Assembly: GCF_018967845.1 (NCBI RefSeq)
Contig: NZ_JAHLZZ010000001.1
Location: forward strand, 3,906,001 to 3,970,000
Length of the DNA: 64,000 nt
Source of the DNA: Hymenobacter siberiensis
GTDB lineage: Bacteria > Bacteroidota > Bacteroidia > Cytophagales > Hymenobacteraceae
Direction: 5' to 3'
The position numbers and the translations under genes were made by a program. The notes below the pieces were generated by a model, which was given only the letters and a program-made list of their open reading frames with translations, ran no database searches and was not told the origin of the DNA. Positions 7,447-18,783 of this stretch are shown piece after piece. Positions within the stretch are counted from its first letter, which is position 1. Each line of letters begins with the position of its first letter.

Positions 7447-10407
7447 TTACCGGACGATTTCGACCCAACCCTTATACGTGCGCTTGGTACCGGCGAAGTC
7501 GGCAAACTCTACTTCGGCGAGGTAGAAATACACACCGTCCACATTCTTCAGCTTGGTGTTGGCTTCGCCCGTGGGCCCGCCGCCGTCCCAGTTGATGAGG
7601 ATGGGGTCGTCGGATGTCGTGGTATTCTCAAATACCTTGGTGCCCCAGCGGTTGAAGGCCTGGAAGTGGACGCGCCGAACCGGACTGCTGTTCTTGGGCC
7701 GGAACTGGTCGTTGGCCCCATCGCCGTTGGGCGTGAAGATGTTGGGTAGCTTGAAGAACACGCAGTTGTCCTGGCAAGCCACGTTGCTGGTGTCGCTCAC
7801 CGCGCCGCTGCCGGCAATGGCCTGCAAGGCGTAGCAGCCGCCCGAAAAGGCCAGGTTGCCGTGCACGTAGCTGGTGGCGGTGGTAGTGCCCAGCAGCGTG
7901 AAGCGGCCCGTGGGCGTGGGCCGGTAATACACCTTGTAGCTCACCGGGGCCGCATCGCATCCTGCCGGCGTGTTGCCCACCGTCCAGCGCAGTCGGTTGG
8001 TGTATTTCTCGTTCAGACGCGGAAATTCAGACAGGCTGGCCAAGCTGTCGCAATTGGTGGGCAGCAGCGTGAGCACCGGCGTACAGGGCGGCGAAATAAG
8101 CGTGAGGCAGCGCTCCTGGCTGCGGTTCAGCAGCGAGCTCAGAAAGGCAAAGCCGGGATAGCGGCCGTTGGTTTCTACGTAGTAGCAATAGTTCTGGCCC
8201 TTCACCAGCGCGGGGTCGCGGTCGGCGTAAGTGCCGCCGGCGGCGGTAGAGGCGGCAGTGCCGATGCGTACGTAAGGCCCGGCATTGCCAGTGCGTCGGT
8301 AAATAGCAGTGGGCTGCGTGGCGTTGTCCCAGGGCACATTATACGTCCAGCTTACCGTGATGGCCGAGGCGGCCACGTTGGCCGGCAAGGCACTCACGCG
8401 CACGCTGCTGGCCGTGGGCGAAATCTCGCTGATGGGCGTGGCCAGGGCCTGCACAAACTCCAGCTTGTAGGTATACTGCTTGTTCTGGGTATCGAGGCCC
8501 AGGTCCACATAGCTCGTGTCAGTCAGCGCCGTGAACGGCCCGTGCGCCACCGGCACGAAGTCGGCGGCGGCGGGGGTCAGCCCCTCGGCCCGCGACAGGT
8601 TGTAGCGCACCGCGCTGGAGAAGCTACCCCCGCCGGTGGGGCGGGGCTGGGTCCAGCGCACGGCCATCTGACCGGTGGTGGCGCTAGTGGTGGCCACGTC
8701 CACGTTGGTCAGCAGCGCGCCCCGGCCCGATATCTGAGCACAGGCCTCGTTCGAGGCGATGCTCTCGCCACCAGCCGGCAGCGGGAAGTCGGCATAAATG
8801 CGGTAGCAGTAGTTCTGGCCCCGATCCAGGCCGCGGTTGGTGTTGGTAGCGTCCGTGTTCAGGTCCGTAAACGTGGTCATATTAGGCCCCACTGTAGCAA
8901 TACGCACGTAGCCCGACGAAGCCGGGATGCCGGTATCGCACGGTCCGGGCGTGAACGTGGAGGGGTTCACTTTGCGGTAGATGTAAAAGTGAGCTGCGTT
9001 GGCGCAGGTGTAGGTGTCCCAGTTCAGCACCATGCTGTTGAGGCCGCCGGGAGCCGCAGTGGGCGTGGCGCGCAGGTTTTGGGGCGGCGGGCCCACCACC
9101 GTAATGCGCCAGGTTTTCTCGTCAATCAGCGCGGGGTTGGTGTTGGAGGGCAAAACGGGGTTATCCTGGGCCTTAAACACCACCAGATACGGCACCTTGG
9201 CCACGTTGCTGCAAGTGGTTTGCCAGCTGAAGGTACCGGTGGCTTGCGGCGGGCCGGATGCGGTTTGGCGGAAGGTGGCGGGCGGAAAAATTCCGCCGTA
9301 GGCAAATAGCGTGATGGGCGACTGCGGACTGCTGGGTGTAGCTCCGTCCACGGCCGTTACCGTGCCCGTCACCCGCTGCCCGGCCACCACGCAAATGTCC
9401 TGCGGAATGGTAATGGTGGGGCGCAGGTTGGTCGAGGCCGTCACGATTATCTGCATGTCGCGAATCACGCGGCCAATGAGCCGACGCCCCAGCGGCACAC
9501 GCCGCCACTCCTCCACTTCAAACGCGATGTTGTAGAAGCCCACCGCCACAGGCGCATTCCAGGTAATCTGGCCGGTATTTACGTCCTGCACAAAAATGGC
9601 GTCGGCATCAACAACTCCTGCCGGCACGCCGCCGTAGGCTACCTGCACGGCGCGGGGGTTGCCGGCAGTAATAGCCTGGTCGCTGGGAAAGCGGAAATTC
9701 GGCACCGGCCTTGGCACGGGCGTATTGTTGCCCGTGCCGGCCCCCTGGCCGCTGCACGGAAAGCCGCCCACTGTGCCACGAATGCCGGCCGGTACCTGCT
9801 GGCTGGCCATGAGGTGGAAAGCCAGCGAATCCTGGTCGGCATCATAGGCTCCGGGGTTGTGCAAAAACACCTGGCCCGTGGCCGCTTTGTCGATGGCCGG
9901 GGCCGTGAATACGGGCGAGTGGTTCAGCCCCAGCGCCGGGTCGATGTAAACGTAGGTTCGGATGTAGAACGACTGGCTTTTCGAGTCGCTCATGTTCACC
10001 ACCCCGTCGTTGCGGTTTTCGCCGATAAACTCGACGTTGTAGCCGCCCGTGGCCGGGTAAATATGCTCGAAGTAATAAATATTAACGCTCGTATCGGTAT
10101 TGCCCGGAATGGCCCGCTTCACGGCGCGCGGAATGCCGTCGATGCAGCTGGAGGTGCCATCGCCAAAGAAGATGGTGGCCGCCGGCTGGTCCACCGGCGA
10201 GCTGTTGTCGGTGTAAAGCACCATCTTAAAAAAGATACGGCGCGGGTTGGCGGGCGACGTGGTGTCCACCTTAGCCTGAATATCGCCGGCGCGCAGGTGC
10301 GATGCCTGAGCAGCATGCGGGCGCAGGCTCAGCCCCGTCATCATGAGCAGCAGCAGCAGCGTCAGCCGCGCCCCGGCCCCACCCCGGAGTAGAAAAGATT
10401 GTATCAT
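7447..10407 (-). CDS. giant secreted protein with gliding-type T9SS C-terminus (paralog A)
   Basis: A 986-residue exported protein. A signal peptide with a hydrophobic core (LTLLLLLMMTGLSL) ends near AQA. The following module begins SHLRAGDIQAKVD; several immunoglobulin/FN3-like segments follow, and the C-terminal ~90 residues match the gliding-motility-associated domain: LPNIFTPNGDGANDQF, then FNRWGTKVFE, YFYLAEVEF and a final KGWVEIVR. That tail directs secretion through the type IX system and attachment at the cell surface (type B CTD). It is adjacent to a near-identical-length paralog in the same orientation. Likely an adhesin or surface-structure protein; no enzyme motif seen. Confidence 0.88.
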   Translation of the reverse strand: MIQSFLLRGGAGARLTLLLLLMMTGLSLRPHAAQASHLRAGDIQAKVDTTSPANPRRIFFKMVLYTDNSSPVDQPAATIFFGDGTSSCIDGIPRAVKRAIPGNTDTSVNIYYFEHIYPATGGYNVEFIGENRNDGVVNMSDSKSQSFYIRTYVYIDPALGLNHSPVFTAPAIDKAATGQVFLHNPGAYDADQDSLAFHLMASQQVPAGIRGTVGGFPCSGQGAGTGNNTPVPRPVPNFRFPSDQAITAGNPRAVQVAYGGVPAGVVDADAIFVQDVNTGQITWNAPVAVGFYNIAFEVEEWRRVPLGRRLIGRVIRDMQIIVTASTNLRPTITIPQDICVVAGQRVTGTVTAVDGATPSSPQSPITLFAYGGIFPPATFRQTASGPPQATGTFSWQTTCSNVAKVPYLVVFKAQDNPVLPSNTNPALIDEKTWRITVVGPPPQNLRATPTAAPGGLNSMVLNWDTYTCANAAHFYIYRKVNPSTFTPGPCDTGIPASSGYVRIATVGPNMTTFTDLNTDATNTNRGLDRGQNYCYRIYADFPLPAGGESIASNEACAQISGRGALLTNVDVATTSATTGQMAVRWTQPRPTGGGSFSSAVRYNLSRAEGLTPAAADFVPVAHGPFTALTDTSYVDLGLDTQNKQYTYKLEFVQALATPISEISPTASSVRVSALPANVAASAITVSWTYNVPWDNATQPTAIYRRTGNAGPYVRIGTAASTAAGGTYADRDPALVKGQNYCYYVETNGRYPGFAFLSSLLNRSQERCLTLISPPCTPVLTLLPTNCDSLASLSEFPRLNEKYTNRLRWTVGNTPAGCDAAPVSYKVYYRPTPTGRFTLLGTTTATSYVHGNLAFSGGCYALQAIAGSGAVSDTSNVACQDNCVFFKLPNIFTPNGDGANDQFRPKNSSPVRRVHFQAFNRWGTKVFENTTTSDDPILINWDGGGPTGEANTKLKNVDGVYFYLAEVEFADFAGTKRTYKGWVEIVR

Positions 10408-10577
10408 ATAATATTGAAAGAAAGAAAAATCGTTAGCCTTACGCTGATTTGGGTCTCAAGGGCGAGCCCTGCAGCGCGAAGCTATACGAGAAGTAACGGG
10501 AGAAGGAAAAGTTAGTCCTTAGTTTGGCCGAAAGCGCATCGGCCGCCGGCCGCGCCCAGCGGGTTGCTTACGCCAGA

Positions 10578-10623
10578 TAGCCCCGCAAAAACCGCTCCGA
10601 GCAGGGCAGTTTTTGCGGGGCTA
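10578..10623. terminator. strong hairpin between the two paralogous giant genes
   Basis: Perfect 15-bp arms TAGCCCCGCAAAAAC / GTTTTTGCGGGGCTA. It lies downstream of paralog B on the minus strand, where a terminator is expected, but there is no clear T run after the stem. A second inverted pair, GAAGCTGTTT (10628) and AAACAGCTTC (10678), is next to it. The rest of the 309-base gap (10408-10716) shows no gene. Confidence 0.5.
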
Positions 10624-10716
10624 CCAATGAAGCTGTTTAGAAAATCGGACCGGAACAACGACTTTGGGCTGACTTTCCAAACAGCTTCAGTATATTAGTC
10701 CAGCCAACCGCCAGCC

Positions 10717-13680
10717 TTAGCGGATGATTTCAACCCAGCCCTTATACGTACGCCTGGTATTGGCAAAGTCGGCAAACTCCACCTCGGCCAGGTAGAAATA
10801 CACGCCATCGCTCACTTTGCTGCTGGTGCCGTTGCCCGATTCGCCCGTGGGCCCGCCACCGTCCCAGTTGATGAGGATGGGGTCGTCGGCCGTGGTGGTG
10901 TTCTCGAAGACCTTGGTGCCCCAGCGGTTGAAGGCCTGGAAGTGAATGCGCCGCACCGGGCTGTTATTCTTGGGCCGGAACACCGAGTTCTGGCCGTCGC
11001 CGTTGGGCGTAAAGATATTGGGCAGCTTGAAAAACAGGCAATTATCCTGGCAGGCCACGTTGCTGGTGTCGCTCACCGCGCCACTGGCTACCACGGCCTG
11101 CAAGGCGTAGCACCCGCCCGAAAACGCCAGGTCCGAATGCACGAAGCTGGTGGCCGAGGTGGTGCCCAGCAGGGCGAAGCGCCCCGTGGGCGTGGGCCGG
11201 TAGTATACCCGGTAGCTGATGATGTTGGCATCGCAGCCGGGGGGCGTGGTGCCCACCGTCCAGCGCAGGCGGTTGGTGTAGCGCTCGTGCAGGCCCGGGA
11301 ACTCGGGCAGGTTGGCCAGGCTGTCGCAGTTGGTGGGCAGTAGCGTGAGCACCGGCTTGCATGGGAGCGAACTGAGAGAGAGGCACTGCACCTGGCTGCG
11401 GTTCAGCAACGAACTCAGGAAGCCGAAGCCGGCATAGCCGCCTTCGGTCTGCACGTAGTAGCAATAGTTCTGGCCCTTCACCAGCGTGGGGTCAAGGTCG
11501 GTAAAGGTGCCGCCAGTGGCGCCCGTGGGCGCAGTGCCAATCTGGACCAGCGCCCCGGCAGTCCCGGTACGGCGATAAATAATTGCCGGCTTGCCCGAAT
11601 TATTCCACGGCACCTGATACGTCCAGCTCAACGTAATGGCCGTGGGCGGGTTGTTGGGCAGCGCCGTGAGGCGAACGCTGCTGGCCGTGGGCGAGGCCTC
11701 GGTGAGCGTAGTACCCTGGCCCTGGGCGAAGGTGCGCACAAACTCCAGCTTGTAGGTGTACTGCTTGTTCTGGGTATCGAGGCCCAGGTCCACATAGCTC
11801 GTGTCAGTCAGCGCCGTGAACGGCCCGTGCGCCACCGGCCCAAACGCCGTGGCCAGCGGGTTCAGCCCTTCGGCCCGCGACAGCACATACGACGGCGTGC
11901 CCGTGAACGTGCCCCCGCCGGTGGGGCGGGGCTGGGTCCAGCGCACAGCCATCTGGCCGATGGTGGCGCTGGTGGTGGCCACGTCCACGTTGGTCAGCAG
12001 CGCGCCCCGGCCCGATACCTGGGCGCAGGCCTCGTTCGAGGCGATGCTCTCGCCACCGGCCGGCAGCGGGAAGTCGGCATAAATGCGGTAGCAGTAGTTC
12101 TGGCCCCGGCTCAGGCCCAGCGTGGTGCCGGTGGCGGGGTCCACGTTCAGGTCGGTGAAGGTGATGGCACCGGGCGCTACCGTGCCAATGCGCACGTAGC
12201 CCGCCGAGGCCGGAATGCCGGTATCGCATGGCCCGGGCGTGAACGTGGAGGGGTTCACCTTGCGGTAGATGTAGATGCGGGCCGCGTTGGCGCAGGTGTA
12301 GGCATCCCAGCTCAGCACCATGCCATTGTAGCCGCCGGCCGCCGCCGTGGGCGTAGCGCGCAGGCTTTGGGGCGGCGGGCCTACTACCGTAATGCGCCAG
12401 GTTTTCTCGTCTATCAATATCGGCGCAGGAGCCGTGGGGCTGTCCTGGGCTTTGAACACCACCTGATAGGGCAGTCCGGCCACGTTGCTGCAATTCGTCT
12501 GCCACTGGAAGGTGCCAGCGGCCTGGGGCGGGCCGGTCGTGGTTTGCCGGAAAGTGGCGGGCGGGAAAATCCCCCCGTAGGCAAACAGGGTAATCGGCGT
12601 TTGGGGGCTGCCCGAAGCCACGCCGTCCACAGCGGTTACGCTGCCGGTCACGGTTTGCCCGGCCACCACGCAAATGTCGGGCGGAACGGTCAGGGTCGGC
12701 CGCAGGTTGTTAGTGGCAACAATGGCAATCTGCATATCCCGAATCACCTCGCCGATGAGCCGACGCCCCAGCGGGGTGCGCCGCCATTCCTCCACCACCA
12801 TCGCCACGTTGTAGAGGCCGGCCGCCACGGGGGCGTTCCAGGTAATCTGGCCGGTGTGCACGTCCTGCACTAATATGGCGGGGTTGCCGCCGGTGGGGTC
12901 GGCCGGCACACCGCCGTAGGGCACGGTCAGGGGGTTGGCCGCAATGGCGGGGTCGTTGGGGTATTTAAAATCGGGCACCGTTACCGGTCTGGGCGAGTTG
13001 TCGCCGGTGGTACCGGGGCAGGGCGGGCCGATAATGGTAGAGGCCAGCCGGGGCTCCTTCTGGCTGGTGCGCAGGTGAAAGGACAGCGAATCCTGGTCGG
13101 CATCGTACGCCGCCGGGTTGTGCAAAAACACCTGCCCCATGCCTCCCTTGTCAATGGCCGGGGCCGTGAGCACCGGCGAATGATTCAGCCCCAGCGCCGG
13201 GTCGATGGTGATTTTGGTGCTGATATAGAAAGACTGGTCGAGTGGGTTGCTCATATTGATGACGCCCCCGTTGCGGTTTTCGCCCACAAAGCTGACCGTG
13301 TAGCTGCCCGTGGCCGGATAGGTATGCTCGAAGTAATAGATACTGAGTGCCGTATCGGTGTTGCCGGGAATGGGCAGCCGCCCCCCCTGCCGGGCAATGC
13401 CCGGGTTGCAGCTCGACGTGCCATCGCCAAAAAAGATAACCGCGTTGGGCTGGTCTACCGAATTTGCCCCCCGGCTAATGTCGAGGTACAGAATCATCTT
13501 AAAAAAAATGCGTCTCGGGTTTGGGCTGGCCGTGGTGTCCACCTTGGCCTGAATGTCGCCCGCCCGGATGTGGGTGGCCTGGGCCACCTCGGGCCGCAGG
13601 CCCAGCCCTGCCAGCACCACCATCAACAGCAGCGCCGTCCGCGCCAGCGTGCCAGCCTTCGGAATAGTAAACTGTACCAT
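10717..13680 (-). CDS. giant secreted protein with gliding-type T9SS C-terminus (paralog B)
   Basis: A 987-residue paralog of the gene downstream. The order is the same: signal peptide ending near AQA, THIRAGDIQAKVD module, repeated FN3-like segments, and a CHU_C/type B sorting domain (LPNIFTPNGDGQNSVF, FNRWGTKVFE, KGWVEIIR). Long stretches, such as the FN3 segment around ALLTNVDVATTSATIGQMAV, are almost identical to paralog A, while the middle parts differ, as expected after tandem duplication. The start MVQFTIPKAG fits a signal peptide; an upstream in-frame Met would add a poor leader. Surface localisation is inferred from the tail. Confidence 0.88.
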   Translation of the reverse strand: MVQFTIPKAGTLARTALLLMVVLAGLGLRPEVAQATHIRAGDIQAKVDTTASPNPRRIFFKMILYLDISRGANSVDQPNAVIFFGDGTSSCNPGIARQGGRLPIPGNTDTALSIYYFEHTYPATGSYTVSFVGENRNGGVINMSNPLDQSFYISTKITIDPALGLNHSPVLTAPAIDKGGMGQVFLHNPAAYDADQDSLSFHLRTSQKEPRLASTIIGPPCPGTTGDNSPRPVTVPDFKYPNDPAIAANPLTVPYGGVPADPTGGNPAILVQDVHTGQITWNAPVAAGLYNVAMVVEEWRRTPLGRRLIGEVIRDMQIAIVATNNLRPTLTVPPDICVVAGQTVTGSVTAVDGVASGSPQTPITLFAYGGIFPPATFRQTTTGPPQAAGTFQWQTNCSNVAGLPYQVVFKAQDSPTAPAPILIDEKTWRITVVGPPPQSLRATPTAAAGGYNGMVLSWDAYTCANAARIYIYRKVNPSTFTPGPCDTGIPASAGYVRIGTVAPGAITFTDLNVDPATGTTLGLSRGQNYCYRIYADFPLPAGGESIASNEACAQVSGRGALLTNVDVATTSATIGQMAVRWTQPRPTGGGTFTGTPSYVLSRAEGLNPLATAFGPVAHGPFTALTDTSYVDLGLDTQNKQYTYKLEFVRTFAQGQGTTLTEASPTASSVRLTALPNNPPTAITLSWTYQVPWNNSGKPAIIYRRTGTAGALVQIGTAPTGATGGTFTDLDPTLVKGQNYCYYVQTEGGYAGFGFLSSLLNRSQVQCLSLSSLPCKPVLTLLPTNCDSLANLPEFPGLHERYTNRLRWTVGTTPPGCDANIISYRVYYRPTPTGRFALLGTTSATSFVHSDLAFSGGCYALQAVVASGAVSDTSNVACQDNCLFFKLPNIFTPNGDGQNSVFRPKNNSPVRRIHFQAFNRWGTKVFENTTTADDPILINWDGGGPTGESGNGTSSKVSDGVYFYLAEVEFADFANTRRTYKGWVEIIR

Positions 13681-13894
13681 ACCAACTTGTTTACGAGAAA
13701 GGAAAACTGCGATGCACGCACGGGCACCTAGCAAGGGAGCCGGCCGCTGAATTCGACATCATCAGCTGTTGCTATTTGCCGATAGCTAACATCAGCACGC
13801 CCGTGCGTGTTAACGATTCCGGGCGCGGATAGATTCACCACGTCCCCGCAATGTTTTTCGGCCTGCCTGTCCTTGCAAGAATCAGGCTCGCCCG

Positions 13895-13925
13895 TTGCCC
13901 GGTTAGCGGGTGGGGGCTACCTTTG
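13895..13925 (+). promoter_or_regulatory. promoter of the sdhCAB operon
   Basis: TTG at 13895-13897 and TACCTTTG at 13918-13925, 20 bases apart, form a canonical Bacteroidota -33/-7 pair. The sdhC start is 44 bases further on, giving a short leader. Confidence 0.75.
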
Positions 13926-13969
13926 GGCAACCTAAACACACCTCTTCACTTCCCTAGTTTGGCTACTTT

Positions 13970-14728
13970 ATGAGTTGGATAACAAAAGCTTTAACCAGCA
14001 GCATCGGCCGGAAGATAATTATGTCCGCTACAGGCCTGTTTCTGTGCACGTTCCTGGTAGTTCACCTGGTTGGCAACTTGCAGTTATTCAAGCACGACCA
14101 GGGCGCGGCCTTCAACACCTACTCCCACTTTATGGGCACCAACCCCATCATCCGCACCATCGAGTGGGGCCTGGTGCTGGGTTTCGGCTTCCATATTTTT
14201 GAAGCCTTCGCGCTCACCCGCCGCAACAAAGCCGCCCGGGGCACGCAGGGCTACGTGAGCAACCACTCGGAGCAAAACAGCGAGTGGACCTCGCGCAACA
14301 TGGGTATTTTGGGTAGCATCATCCTGATTTTCCTCATTGTTCACCTCTACAACTTCTTCTGGCGCGCCCGCTTTGCCGGCGACCTGCCCCGCATGGGCGG
14401 TGCCGACCCGCTGACCAGCGACTATGATAACCTGTACCTGGCCGTGGTGTCGTCGTTCCACATCTGGTGGTACGTGCTGCTGTACGTGGCTGCTCAAATC
14501 AGCCTCGGCTACCACTTGTGGCACGGTTTCCGCTCAGGTTTCCAGACCCTGGGCCTGAACCACCGCAAGTACACCCCGCTTATTAAATACGTGGGCTATG
14601 GCTTTGCCGTGGTTGTATCGGCGGGCTTTGCCTCCATGCCCCTCTACTTTTTCCTGTTCACCGATGCGCAGGGAGAAATGGCCGCCAACGCCCCCGCTTT
14701 TCTGCACACCGTGGCTGCGGCTTTTTAA
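13970..14728 (+). CDS. sdhC: succinate dehydrogenase cytochrome b subunit
   Basis: Membrane anchor of respiratory complex II; it binds heme b and passes electrons from the iron-sulfur subunit to menaquinone. At 252 residues it belongs to the larger single-anchor (b558) family that does without SdhD. Five membrane segments are visible, and conserved histidines occur in FLVVHLVGNLQLF, GFGFHIFEAF, FLIVHLYNFF, SSFHIWWYV and GYHLWHGFRS, as needed for one or two hemes. It is the first gene of sdhCAB, just behind a canonical promoter. Confidence 0.95.
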   Translation: MSWITKALTSSIGRKIIMSATGLFLCTFLVVHLVGNLQLFKHDQGAAFNTYSHFMGTNPIIRTIEWGLVLGFGFHIFEAFALTRRNKAARGTQGYVSNHSEQNSEWTSRNMGILGSIILIFLIVHLYNFFWRARFAGDLPRMGGADPLTSDYDNLYLAVVSSFHIWWYVLLYVAAQISLGYHLWHGFRSGFQTLGLNHRKYTPLIKYVGYGFAVVVSAGFASMPLYFFLFTDAQGEMAANAPAFLHTVAAAF

Positions 14729-14830
14729 TTGATTAGGAGCGATAAAACTCGCCTAACGCGCTAACACCTGCGGCGTTTCGCTGTTACCTTATTGCTCCAT
14801 CACTCAGTCATTCAATCACTCCGTCGCTCT

Positions 14831-16765
<1,935 letters not shown>

Positions 16766-16865
16766 TTAATTAATAATTATGAATTAATAATTAGGAATTG
16801 AGAATTGGCAAAAAATCAAATGTGCTAATTTCTAATTCTTAATTATTAATTATTAATTCAAAAAA
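16766..16865. repeat. AT-rich inverted repeat inside the sdh operon
   Basis: The entire sdhA-sdhB spacer is about 85% A/T and reads as an imperfect palindrome: AATTAATAATTATGAATTAA on the left returns as TTCTTAATTATTAATTATTA on the right. A related AT-rich pair sits at 53552-53636. It may form a hairpin in the sdh mRNA; there is no T-tract terminator. Confidence 0.7.
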
Positions 16866-17651
16866 ATGGCCGGTTCCAACCCCAACGCTAAACCGATGAA
16901 TCTGACCCTGAACGTATGGCGGCAGCCCAACCGTCAGGCGCAGGGGAAAATTGTGGAGTACCACGTGAAGGACATCTCGCCCGATATGTCGTTCCTGGAA
17001 ATGCTCGATGTGCTGAACGAGGACCTACTGCGCGGCGGCCAAGACCCGGTGGCTTTCGACCATGACTGCCGCGAGGGCATTTGTGGCTCGTGCGACCTGT
17101 TCATCAACGGCCGTTCGCACGGTCCGGAGAAGGGCACTACTACCTGCCAGCTGCACATGCGCAAGTTCTCGGATGGCGACACCATCACCATCGAGCCCTG
17201 GCGCGCATCGTCGTTCCCCGTGAACAAGGACCTGAGCGTGGACCGCTCGGCATTCGACCGCATCATTCAGGCGGGTGGCTATGTGAGCGTGAACACCGGC
17301 GGCGCACCCGACGGCAACGAGATTCCGATTCCAAAGGAAATTTCGGACCGTGCTTTCGAGGCGGCTACCTGCATCGGCTGCGGAGCTTGTGTAGCAGCCT
17401 GCAAAAATGCATCGGCTATGCTGTTCGTTTCGGCTAAGGTTTCGCAGCTGGCCTTGCTGCCCCAGGGCCATGTGGAGCGCAAAACCCGCGTTGAAAACAT
17501 GGTAGCTCAGATGGACAAAGAAGGCTTTGGTGCCTGCACCAACATCGGCTCGTGTGCGGCTGAGTGTCCGGTGGGCATCTCGCTGGAGAACATCGCCATC
17601 CTGAACCGTGAGTTCCTCGCGGCAAAGGCTACGTCGAATAACTTGGCGTAA
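16866..17651 (+). CDS. sdhB: succinate dehydrogenase iron-sulfur subunit
   Basis: Carries electrons from FAD to the membrane quinone site of complex II. 261 residues. Three cluster sites are visible: the plant-type 2Fe-2S ligands CREGICGSC plus a later Cys in TTTCQLHM; a [11 protein letters not shown] motif for the 4Fe-4S cluster; and [15 protein letters not shown] completing the 3Fe-4S and 4Fe-4S ligands. Last gene of sdhCAB, followed by a strong hairpin terminator. Confidence 0.97.
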   Translation: MAGSNPNAKPMNLTLNVWRQPNRQAQGKIVEYHVKDISPDMSFLEMLDVLNEDLLRGGQDPVAFDHDCREGICGSCDLFINGRSHGPEKGTTTCQLHMRKFSDGDTITIEPWRASSFPVNKDLSVDRSAFDRIIQAGGYVSVNTGGAPDGNEIPIPKEISDRAFEAATCIGCGACVAACKNASAMLFVSAKVSQLALLPQGHVERKTRVENMVAQMDKEGFGACTNIGSCAAECPVGISLENIAILNREFLAAKATSNNLA

Positions 17652-17670
17652 GGCCGGTAAAATATAATTA

Positions 17671-17712
17671 ACAGAACGCCCCGGCAGTCGTGCGACTGCC
17701 GGGGCGTTCTGT
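17671..17712. terminator. sdh operon terminator hairpin
   Basis: Perfect 19-bp arms (ACAGAACGCCCCGGCAGTC and its complement) around a tetranucleotide loop, 20 bases after the sdhB stop. It may also serve the convergent aldo/keto reductase gene. Confidence 0.8.
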
Positions 17713-17764
17713 TGTAGGGTGCGGCCGGCTTCGCAGACGTTCGACGGCGCACCCTACTGCACTT

Positions 17765-18622
17765 CTAGGCTATCACGGCATCCAGCGCCTTCATATCCTC
17801 AGCAGAGAGTTGAATGTCAGCTGTTTTCATATTCTCTTCCAGGTGCTTTACTTTGGAAGTACCGGGAATGAGCAGGATGTTGGGCGAGTAATGCAGGAGC
17901 CAGCTCAGGGCAATCTGCTGGGGTTTTACGCCGTGCTTGGCAGAAATCTGGTCGAGGGCCTTGAGGGCGTCGGCATTGCCGCCGCCCAGCGGGAACCACG
18001 GAATGAAGGCGATGTTCTGCTCGCGGGTGTAGGTGAGCTCGGCCTCCCACTTGCGGTTTTCGACGCTGTACATGTTCTGCACCGACACGATGGGCACGAA
18101 TTCCTGGGCCTTCTTGATGTCGGCCACGCTCACTTCGGACAAACCGATGTGTTTGATGCGGCCATCCTGTTGCGCCTTTTGCAGAAATTTGAGCGTATCC
18201 TCGAAGGGCACGTTAGGGTCGATGCGGTGGAGCTGGTAGAGGTCAATCTGCTCCACCTTCAGGCGCTTCAGGCTGCCGTTGAGAACTTCTTCGAGGTGCT
18301 TGGGGCTGGCATCGATGGGCCACTCGTTGGGCCCAGTGCGGAGCAGGCCGCCTTTGGTGGCGATGACGACGCCTTTGGCGTAGGGATGCAGGGCTTCGGC
18401 AATCAGCTCCTCCGATACATTGGGACCATAGCTGTCGGCGGTATCAATAAAGTTGACGCCCAGCTCCACGGCCCGCTTCAGCACACGGATGGATTCGTCG
18501 TGGTCGGCGGGCGGCCCCCAGATGCCTTCGCCGGTGATGCGCATGGCACCGTAGCCGAGGCGGTTGACGGTGAGGTCGCCGCCGATGGTGAAGGTAGCGG
18601 GGTAAGTGGTGGTATCGGACAT
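17765..18622 (-). CDS. aldo/keto reductase
   Basis: NAD(P)H-dependent reductase of carbonyl compounds, 285 residues, (beta/alpha)8 barrel. The catalytic tetrad is visible: Asp and Tyr in NFIDTADSYGPN, Lys in VVIATKGG, His in YQLHRID. The cofactor end has LLIPGTSKVKHLEEN. The start MSDTTTYPA was chosen over 64 further upstream residues that look non-coding. Monocistronic and convergent with sdhB. Physiological substrate unknown. Confidence 0.93.
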   Translation of the reverse strand: MSDTTTYPATFTIGGDLTVNRLGYGAMRITGEGIWGPPADHDESIRVLKRAVELGVNFIDTADSYGPNVSEELIAEALHPYAKGVVIATKGGLLRTGPNEWPIDASPKHLEEVLNGSLKRLKVEQIDLYQLHRIDPNVPFEDTLKFLQKAQQDGRIKHIGLSEVSVADIKKAQEFVPIVSVQNMYSVENRKWEAELTYTREQNIAFIPWFPLGGGNADALKALDQISAKHGVKPQQIALSWLLHYSPNILLIPGTSKVKHLEENMKTADIQLSAEDMKALDAVIA

Positions 18623-18771
18623 GAGAACTGGTTTGAGATGAAATGCCCCGGCACAATTAATGGCGAGGTGGTCCATAAGACGTTTAAATGACGGGATTGT
18701 TTTATCAGGGCCGAAAGCGTGAGATAGTGCTGGCGGGCGGGCACCAGCCGGATTACCCCGCAGCAGTGCCG

Positions 18772-18779
18772 TTACTTTG
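18772..18779 (+). promoter_or_regulatory. -7 box before the MFS gene
   Basis: TTACTTTG ends four bases before the GTG at 18784, the same geometry as at the hydrolase and DEAD-box genes. It supports the GTG start and a leaderless transcript. Confidence 0.5.
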
Positions 18780-18783
18780 TTGC

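Noticed and set aside
7861..9309. 482-residue plus-strand frame opposite the gliding-type gene, repeated in paralog B
   Set aside because: The matching antisense frame in paralog B follows from duplicated coding sequence. No start signal or protein motif is seen.
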